NCBI GenBank assembly: GCA_009782165.1
Contig: WQUH01000071.1
Span: 1 to 6,931, forward strand
DNA: 6,931 nucleotides
Reading direction: 5' to 3'
Source of the DNA: Pseudomonadota bacterium
GTDB taxonomy: Bacteria; Desulfobacterota; Desulfobulbia; Desulfobulbales; Desulfobulbaceae
Shown piece by piece: positions 1 through 6,000 of this stretch (the stretch's first letter is position 1; each line of letters opens with the position of its first letter). The notes under the pieces were generated by a model that worked only from the letters and a program-made list of their open reading frames with translations, was not told where the DNA came from and did not search any database. Both the position numbers and the translations under genes were made by a program.

Positions 1-39
1 ACGCGCCGCGTCGTCAATTTAACGATCAGTTGAAGAGTT

Positions 40-291
40 ATGCACAAAGTCCACATCCCCGCCGGTGAGCCCGCCGGACGCATTGTCTGCCAGCAGTGCG
101 GCAATGCCAGGCATTTCGTCGAAGTTGCCGAGAACGTCCAGGTGACCACCCGCTATCAGCAAAACAGCGACGGCTCGTTCACCCTCGAGGACAACACCTC
201 CGAGATCTTCGGCGAGGTGAAGTTTGTCTGCGGGCAATGCGGCGCGGACCTGACCCGGTTTCATGGCCATTTTGTCGAGATGTCGTTCTGA
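40..291 (+). CDS. Small protein with two CxxC knuckles, probable zinc ribbon, function unknown
   Basis: I do not recognise a named family. The 83-residue product has two CxxC pairs, C17-x2-C20 (VCQQCG) and C64-x2-C67 (VCGQCG). They are separated by about 43 residues that look beta-rich and polar. Two knuckles of this kind normally hold one zinc ion in a zinc-ribbon fold, so metal binding is a fair inference; the partner (nucleic acid or protein) is unknown. No signal peptide or membrane segment is visible, so it should be cytoplasmic. ATG at 40 is the first possible start after an in-frame TGA at 31-33, which supports it, although the purine-rich GAAGAG at 32-37 sits unusually close for a ribosome site. 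It faces dsrC tail to tail and shares its terminator. The antisense frame over the same bases lacks any recognisable motif. The CDS is fairly secure; its function is open. Confidence 0.7.
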   Translation: MHKVHIPAGEPAGRIVCQQCGNARHFVEVAENVQVTTRYQQNSDGSFTLEDNTSEIFGEVKFVCGQCGADLTRFHGHFVEMSF

Positions 292-316
292 ACGGGAGGG
301 TGGGACGGGCGTCTGT

Positions 317-333
317 CGGCGGCTCGCCCGCCG
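317..333. repeat. GC-rich inverted repeat downstream of the zinc-ribbon gene
   Basis: CGGCGG (317-322) and CCGCCG (328-333) form a perfect 6-bp GC stem around the 5-base loop CTCGC. No T-tract follows, so it is not an intrinsic terminator by itself. It lies 25 bases past the stop of the 83-residue gene and ahead of the true terminator. It could protect the 3' end of that mRNA, or be chance in GC-rich sequence. Confidence 0.35.
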
Positions 334-362
334 GGCGCGCCGCGAACAAACAAAGCTGGAAT

Positions 363-397
363 AAAAAAAGGCTGCCTGGGCGAGGCAGCCTTTTTTT
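363..397. terminator. Bidirectional intrinsic terminator between converging genes
   Basis: A perfect 7-bp stem, GGCTGCC (370-376) with GGCAGCC (384-390), encloses the loop TGGGCGA. It is flanked by A7 (363-369) on the left and T7 (391-397) on the right. Read on either strand, the GC stem is followed by seven Ts. It can therefore end transcripts of the 83-residue gene from the left and of dsrC from the right, whose stop codon is 26 bases away. The A/T tracts can also pair, extending the stem to 14 bp. Confidence 0.88.
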
Positions 398-423
398 ATA
401 CGATAGAGCGGCAGATTGGTCGA

Positions 424-744
424 TCAGACGCAACCGGTGGGTTTCGGCAGTCCGGCCATCTTGCAGGCGCCTTTGCCGGGGCCGGAGGGGAACAGCTCGT
501 AGATGCGCTTCAACGGAAAACCGGTGGTCTTGGACAGAATACGGACCATGGGCGCAATACCGTTCTTCTTGTAGTACTCCTGGAGGGCATCGATCACCTT
601 CTGATGCTCGTCGGTGATGTCGACGATGCCTTCAACGGTCTTGACGTAGTCAACCCAGTTTTCATCCCACTCTTCAGCACCCTTCAGCAGGAAACCGTCT
701 TCGTCTACCTCGTAGGATTTGCCCTTGTGCTCAATACTTGCCAT
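424..744 (-). CDS. dsrC: DsrC, sulfur-carrier protein of dissimilatory sulfite reduction
   Basis: DsrC is a small cytoplasmic protein that carries sulfur on its flexible C-terminal arm. It is the co-substrate of dissimilatory sulfite reductase DsrAB, forming a trisulfide that the membrane complex DsrMKJOP is thought to reduce. The 106-residue product has the usual family length. It shows the EEWDENWVDYVKTVEGI core (about 24-40) and the end GACKMAGLPKPTGCV. C94 and C105 (penultimate) are eleven apart, the CysB/CysA spacing of true DsrC. The related tRNA-thiolation protein TusE keeps only the last of these cysteines, so TusE is unlikely. ATG at 744 is preceded by a strong AAGGAGGA site and an upstream promoter. 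No dsrAB is in the window; a dsrC unlinked to dsrAB is common in sulfate reducers. Sulfur oxidisers also carry DsrC, so the direction of sulfur metabolism is inferred from the wider context. Confidence 0.96.
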   Translation of the reverse strand: MASIEHKGKSYEVDEDGFLLKGAEEWDENWVDYVKTVEGIVDITDEHQKVIDALQEYYKKNGIAPMVRILSKTTGFPLKRIYELFPSGPGKGACKMAGLPKPTGCV

Positions 745-748
745 GTGT

Positions 749-756
749 TCCTCCTT
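749..756 (-). promoter_or_regulatory. Strong ribosome binding site of dsrC
   Basis: On the minus strand the sequence reads AAGGAGGA, then four bases (ACAC), then the ATG of dsrC. This is a near-perfect Shine-Dalgarno sequence and fits the high expression usual for DsrC. It fixes the start at 744 over the upstream out-of-frame ATG at 761-763. Confidence 0.8.
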
Positions 757-814
757 GGCGCATGTTTTATCAGCTATGGTGAGAAATAGAGACCGAATCT
801 AAAAAATCCACAGT

Positions 815-843
815 TTAATACTATAGGTGGTGTGCTTTGTCAA
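815..843 (-). promoter_or_regulatory. Probable sigma70-type promoter of dsrC
   Basis: On the minus strand a perfect TTGACA (-35, 838-843) is followed by exactly 17 bases and TATTAA (-10, 815-820), which matches TATAAT at four of six positions. The predicted RNA start is near 808, giving a leader of about 63 bases before the dsrC ATG. The region is clearly AT-richer than the genes. No clear operator palindrome was seen. The evidence is sequence match and position only. Confidence 0.65.
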
Positions 844-911
844 GCAAACACCCTGTTTTTTTTGAATGGCGATTCAGCCGCCGCTTTGTCGGTTTCCGCT
901 TCATTTTTCTC

Positions 912-940
912 TGGTAACTTGCTGACAAATTGAACATAAT
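912..940 (+). promoter_or_regulatory. Candidate promoter for the ppiD-like gene
   Basis: CATAAT (935-940) matches the -10 consensus at five of six positions. Seventeen bases upstream lies TGGTAA (912-917), a poor -35 with three matches. The RNA would start near 947, about 47 bases before the ATG at 994. A promoter is expected here because dsrC is divergent, but the -35 is weak, so this is only the best candidate in the gap. Confidence 0.33.
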
Positions 941-993
941 GCGCCCTCAAAAAAATCAGGAACCGTCGATCCGCAGGCGAGGTTGCACTTATT

Positions 994-2874
994 ATGCTGA
1001 ATATATTGAGAAAAAATGCGCAATCGGTTGTCGTGCAGGCGATTGTGGTCATTATCGCCCTGGTATTCATTTTCTGGGGGGTTGGGGGGAAAATAAAGGA
1101 TAATCCCAATGCCCTGGCCGTGGTCAACGGCAAGGAGATACCGTACCACGATTTTCAGAAGAGCTACGAACGGACGGTCGAGACATACAAGCAGCAATTC
1201 GGCGGCCAGCTTCCGCCGGGCGTCTTGCAGGGTTCGGAGTTGAAAGAGCAGGTGCTCGACCGGCTGATTCAGGAGGAACTGCTGCGGCAGGGCGCGGAGC
1301 AGGTGGGGATCACGGTCAGCGCGGAGGCTGTCCAGCGCAAGATCCAGGCAATGCCGGCCTTCAGCGTCAACGGCCGGTTTGATCTTGCCGCCTACCGGTC
1401 CGTACTGGAACACAACCGGCTCTCGCCCACATCGTTCGAGGCGGGCATCCGCAACGACCTGCTCTCGGGCCGCGCCCTGAAGGCCATCGGTTCGTTTGCC
1501 GTGGTGCCTGAGCAGGAGGTGCGGAGCTGGATCGGCTACATCGACGAGGAAATCAAGCTGGCCTACGGGTCGGTGCGGAGCGACGATTACGTCTCTCGGG
1601 TGCAGGTGACCGACGAGGCCCTGGCATCCTGGTATGAAACGGCCAAGCAGCGCTACAAGACCGCGCCGCAGTGCAAGCTGCTGTACCTCGCCTTTCCGTT
1701 TGCCGACGATCTGGCCCAGGTGACGGTCAACGACGAGGCCATCCAGGCCTATTACCAGGAACACGCCGCCACCTACAATACGCCGGAGCAACGGCGGGCC
1801 CGGCATATCCTGTTCAGGGTGACCGGCGAGGATTCCCCGGAAACCAGAAAGTTCAAGCAAACGGAAGCGGAGAAGGTTCTGGCCCGGATCAAGGCGGGCG
1901 AGGACTTTGCCAAGCTCGCCCGCCAGTTCTCCGAGGATGGGAGCAAGGACAAGGGCGGCGACCTGGGGCTCTTTGCGCGCGGCCAGATGGTGCAGCCATT
2001 CGAGGACAGCGTTTTTTCCCTGAAAAAAGGCGAGGTCAGCGGCATCGTCGAGACCCCGTTCGGCTTCCACATCATCAAGGTCGAGGAGATCGCGCCGGCC
2101 GCCACCCAGACCGTGGCGGAGGCATCTCCCTCCATCCGCAAGGCGCTGGAACAGAAGGGCGTGAAGGCGGTCACCTTCAAACGCGCCTCGGCCGCCTATG
2201 AGGCCATCATCAGAGCCGGCAGCATGACCAAATACAGCGAAACGCCCGGCGTCCACCCGGTCCTGCGCACCGATTTTTTTACCCAGGACGCCCCTCCCAA
2301 GAAAGGGATGGCCGCCAATCCCGCCTTTGTCCAGGCGGCCTTTGCCCTGCGCAAGGGAGAATTGAGCTCCCTGGTGGAGACCGAAAGCGGCTATGCCATT
2401 CTGTTCGTCGACGATATCAAGGAGTCGGTGGTGCCTGAGCTTGCCTCGGTCCGCGACCGCGCGGCCGCCGAATACAGAAAGGAAAAAAGCGTTGAACTGG
2501 CCAGGACGGCCGCCGAAGAACTGCTGCGCAAGGCCCGGGAGGAAAAGAACTGGCCCTCCGCCCTGCCCCGCAAGGAAAGCGACTATCTGAAACGGACCGG
2601 GCCGGTCGGCGCCATGCCCGAAAATCTCCGGCAGGACGCCTTCCAGCACCTGGGCAGGGATGTCTTTCCCGAGAAGGTGCTCGCGGTCGATACCACCTTT
2701 TATCTGTACCAGATTCTCGACTCCCGCGAGGGCAGCGGCGAGATGGATGCGACTAAACGGCGTCTCCTGGAACAGCAGCTGCAAGAAGTCGGCAGAAATA
2801 TGTTGCTGGCCGACTGGCTCGGCCAACTGCGGAAAGAGGCGCGCATCCGGACCAACGCCAGAATGCTGCAATGA
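994..2874 (+). CDS. ppiD: PpiD/SurA-type membrane-anchored peptidyl-prolyl isomerase (parvulin)
   Basis: This is a folding helper of the cell envelope. PpiD is anchored in the inner membrane near the Sec translocon, faces the periplasm, and chaperones newly exported proteins; the parvulin domain belongs to the prolyl cis/trans isomerase family. The 626-residue length is close to E. coli PpiD. The N-terminus MLNILRKNAQ plus a hydrophobic helix (about 12-31, ending FIFWGVGG) is the typical PpiD anchor. A SurA-like chaperone region follows (about 37-240, with VNGKEIPYHDFQKSYE and LIQEELLRQGAEQVGI). The parvulin domain spans about 265-366, with RARHILFR, DFAKLARQFSEDGSKDKGGDLG and FGFHIIKVEEI; the conserved histidines H271 and H359 are present. 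Residues 445-475 repeat the last part of the parvulin pattern in degenerate form. The C-terminus is coiled and charged. ATG at 994 fits the family N-terminus; GAGG at 979-982 is a modest ribosome site. Prolyl isomerase activity is not guaranteed, since E. coli PpiD is chiefly a chaperone. Confidence 0.9.
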   Translation: MLNILRKNAQSVVVQAIVVIIALVFIFWGVGGKIKDNPNALAVVNGKEIPYHDFQKSYERTVETYKQQFGGQLPPGVLQGSELKEQVLDRLIQEELLRQGAEQVGITVSAEAVQRKIQAMPAFSVNGRFDLAAYRSVLEHNRLSPTSFEAGIRNDLLSGRALKAIGSFAVVPEQEVRSWIGYIDEEIKLAYGSVRSDDYVSRVQVTDEALASWYETAKQRYKTAPQCKLLYLAFPFADDLAQVTVNDEAIQAYYQEHAATYNTPEQRRARHILFRVTGEDSPETRKFKQTEAEKVLARIKAGEDFAKLARQFSEDGSKDKGGDLGLFARGQMVQPFEDSVFSLKKGEVSGIVETPFGFHIIKVEEIAPAATQTVAEASPSIRKALEQKGVKAVTFKRASAAYEAIIRAGSMTKYSETPGVHPVLRTDFFTQDAPPKKGMAANPAFVQAAFALRKGELSSLVETESGYAILFVDDIKESVVPELASVRDRAAAEYRKEKSVELARTAAEELLRKAREEKNWPSALPRKESDYLKRTGPVGAMPENLRQDAFQHLGRDVFPEKVLAVDTTFYLYQILDSREGSGEMDATKRRLLEQQLQEVGRNMLLADWLGQLRKEARIRTNARMLQ

Positions 2875-2903
2875 GAGCGGCGCACCCGTGACCATTGGCC
2901 CCT

Positions 2904-2935
2904 GGCCGGATCGACCGCCGGGGGCGCATCCGGCC
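2904..2935. repeat. Inverted repeat (hairpin 1) between ppiD and the SNF2 gene
   Basis: GGCCGGAT (2904-2911) and ATCCGGCC (2928-2935) are perfect 8-bp arms around a 16-base GC-rich loop. It starts 29 bases after the ppiD stop. No T-run follows, so a standard intrinsic terminator is not supported. It could be an mRNA 3'-end stabiliser, a protein-binding palindrome, or a partial attenuator between the two genes. Confidence 0.45.
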
Positions 2936-2947
2936 GGACGGTTGCAT

Positions 2948-2969
2948 GGCCGCGCGCCGGGACGCGGCC
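2948..2969. repeat. Inverted repeat (hairpin 2) between ppiD and the SNF2 gene
   Basis: GGCCGCG (2948-2954) and CGCGGCC (2963-2969) form a perfect 7-bp GC stem with the 8-base loop CGCCGGGA. It lies 12 bases after hairpin 1 and also lacks a T-tract. The pair sits in the 155-base gap ahead of the SNF2 reading frame. In GC-rich DNA such stems arise by chance more often, hence moderate confidence in any function. Confidence 0.4.
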
Positions 2970-3029
2970 GGCGCCGCATGAGGGCGCTCCGTTGACTTCA
3001 AGGGGATCGTGCAGGCGACAGAAGGCGTT

Positions 3030-6000
3030 GTGAAAGAATTGAGCACACCTCTCCCATCGGCGGCGCCGGCTCTTCCCGTTGACACGGCCGCAACCCTTCA
3101 GGTCGTTGCCGCCCTCCCCGCCTCGGAGCAGTTACTGCTGCAGTTCGTCTCCATTGTCTATGAGCCGGTGTCGGTGGGTTTCCTGGAGCGGTGCCTGGCC
3201 GGGTTCGATCCCGCGCTGTTCGAGGGCCGCCGTCCCAGCAACGAGGAGATCGGCACGATGATCGTCCGGCTGCGGCGACGGGGCCTGCTGAATGCCAAGA
3301 ACCAGTGCCCGCCCCTGCTGGCCGAGTTGCTGACCCGGCAAGCCATCGCGGCAAAACGCTTTGTCCGGCTGGCCTCCCTGATCGAGAAATCCGCGCCGGT
3401 CGACTATCTGCACGGCAAGTGGCCGACCAGATGCTGGCGGGCTTTGCGCCAGTTCCGGATCGGATTGTACAGCCAGGATTTCGACAAACTGGATCAGGCC
3501 CTGGAGTTTTTCGACCGGGAATGTCACCGGTATCTTGCGCTCGAGCCGCCCGCGGTGCTGGTGGCCGCCCGGGCTTTTGACCGGGACTGGTTCGCCGCCC
3601 TGCCCAGCTCGCTCCAGTTTTTCCTCTTGGATCAGGTCGTCCGGTATGCCCTGGAGCGACTGCACCATTTCCCCGACATCTTCTCCTTTCTCGAAAACGA
3701 ACAGGCCCAGACCGTTCCGCCGGATGAACGGATCCCCTTTCGCCGGCTGCTGGCCGGCGCCTATCTGCTGCAAGGCCGCCTGGACGATCTGCGGTCGCTG
3801 CTGGCGCGCCACCACGATTCCTTTCTCGGCTCCGGGTTCGCGGGCACGGTTGCCTTCCTGAGCGGCGACACCGAACAGGCCCTGGAGCTGTTTGCCGGGG
3901 ATCTGCGCCAGTTGCGGCAGTACACCGACGACCGGAGCTGTTTTTTCTTCGGGATCACCGGTCTGTTCTGCATCTTTGCCCTGCTGGCGCGCGATGGCGC
4001 GGACGACCGCGACCGCGCCCGCGAGGCGGTGGACACGGTTCTGGCGCGGTGCCGCGACGGCTGCGCCGAGGAGATACCCTTCCGCTTTCTCGATGCGGTC
4101 CTTCGGCCCACCGACGCCTCCCTCCCGGACATGCTGGCGCTGACCGAGGGCTTTGCGGCCGACGAACGCAGCCTGACCTCCCTGATCGCCCTGCTGTCGC
4201 TCTATTGGATGGGGGTGGAGCTGCCCGCCGATTTTCAGGACAAGCTCCTGAGCCTGCACCGCCGGGCGCTTGAGAGCGGTTTCCTCTGGGTGGCGATGGA
4301 GTCGGCGGAACTGATTTTTGCCCTGAACCCGTCCCGGACAGACATGCACGAGACGGCGCACGATCTGGCCGAACGGCTCCAGTGCCGCTTCCTGACCCAT
4401 ATTGCCGAGCCCAACGCCCCCTGGAAACAGAGTTTGCAGGAGCTGATCGAGGTGGCCAGCCGAATCCGCGCGCCGGAACGGTCAACCCGGCTCTGCTGGC
4501 TGGTCGACCATGTGGCAAACACCCTGGAGTTGACCCCCAGGGAGCAGAAGCGTCTGGCCGCCGGCGGGTGGACCAAGGGGCGGGGCATCGCCCTGCAACG
4601 GCTGCTCCTGGACCGCGACCTCGACTACCTGACCGGCCAGGACCGGACCATCTGTACCGCGCTCGCCGCCAGGGAAGAACACAGGGACGGCAACGGCAAA
4701 CCCGCCTTTGATCCGGGCAAGGCCCTGCTCGCCCTGGTCGGTCATCCTCTGGTCTTCCTCAGACGCTCGCCGCAGACGCCGGTCGAGATCGTGGCCGGCG
4801 AGCCCGAATTGATGGTGGAACGGCGGGGCGAGTCGCTCTTCATCCATTTCTCCCAGGACATCGGCGAAGGCCCGGTGGCGGTCTGGCCCGAGACGCCCAC
4901 CCGTTTCCGCATCATCCGTATCGAGGAAGAGCACCGGAAGGTCGCAGAGATAACCGGACGAGACGGCCTGCTCGTCCCCCTTGCCGCCAGCCGGCAGTTG
5001 CTGGATGCCATCGGCGACATCGCCTCCTTCATGACCGTCCACTCCACCATCGAAGTCCCGGGCGAGGAACTTGCCGCCGAGGCGATGGAAAGCGACTCCA
5101 CCATCCACATCCACATCATCCCCTACGGCAGCGGGTTCAGGATCGAATTTTTTGTTCGGCCATTCGGGGACAGCGGCCCGTATCTCAAACCCGGAGTCGG
5201 GGTGGCGAATGTGGTGTGCGAGATCGACGGCAAACGGCTGCGGACCAAACGCAACCTGCGCCTGGAGGAGCAGAAGGCGCGGGAGATCGAGGAATCGTGC
5301 CCCATGCTCGATCTGGCGATCGATTTCGAACAGGAGAACAAGCGGGAATGGCATCTGGTCGATCCTGAGGAGTGTTTGCAGGTGCTGCTGGAGATCGAGG
5401 AGATCATGGACCGGGTTGTCCTGGAGTGGCCGGAGGGCGAGAAACTGGCTGTCCGCCGCCAGGCCGGGATCAACCAGTTGAATCTGAATATCCGGACCAG
5501 CCAGCAGGATTGGTTTTCGCTTTCAGGCCAACTGAACATCGACCAGGATGAGGTGATGGAACTCAAGACCCTGCTGGACAAGGTGCGCGAGACCAGAAGC
5601 CGCTTCATCCCCATGGGCGAGGGGCAATTCCTCGCCCTGACCCAGGAGTTCCGCAACCGGCTGGAGGAACTCATCCTCTACGGCACCAGCCAGCCGGGGA
5701 ACGAGCAGGAGGTGAAGATTCATCCGCTGGCGGCCATCGCCCTGGAAGAACTCACCCATCAGGCCCAGACCCAGACCGACCAGGGCTGGCGGCAACGGTT
5801 GCAGGCCATTGCCGAGGCCCAGCAACTGACCCCCAGGATCCCGACGACGCTGAAGGCGGAGCTGCGCGATTATCAGAAGGAGGGATTCGTCTGGATGAGC
5901 CGTCTGGCCCATCTGGGGGTGGGCGCCTGTCTGGCCGACGACATGGGGCTGGGCAAGACCCTGCAATCGATCGCCGTGCTCCTCAGCCTGGCGCACCTGG

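Noticed and set aside
1..33. Possible tail of an upstream gene ending at TGA 31-33
   Set aside because: Only about ten codons are visible and another frame is equally open, so no gene can be supported.
96..617. A 173-codon plus-strand frame across the terminator and into dsrC antisense
   Set aside because: It overlaps the 83-residue CDS, runs through a strong terminator and has arginine-rich, low-complexity composition typical of a shadow frame.
731..763. A 10-codon minus-strand upstream frame overlapping the dsrC start
   Set aside because: It begins at an ATG with no ribosome site of its own; the AAGGAGGA lies inside it and clearly serves dsrC. A leader peptide is possible but unsupported.
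901..2979. A 692-codon open frame on the minus strand opposite ppiD
   Set aside because: Its codons are exactly in register with the ppiD codons, so it stays open only because TTA, CTA and TCA are rare in the GC-rich sense gene. It shows no recognisable domain, while the sense strand is clearly PpiD.
2992..2997. TTGACT as a -35 box for the SNF2 gene
   Set aside because: There is no acceptable -10 hexamer 16-18 bases downstream, where the sequence is GC-rich.
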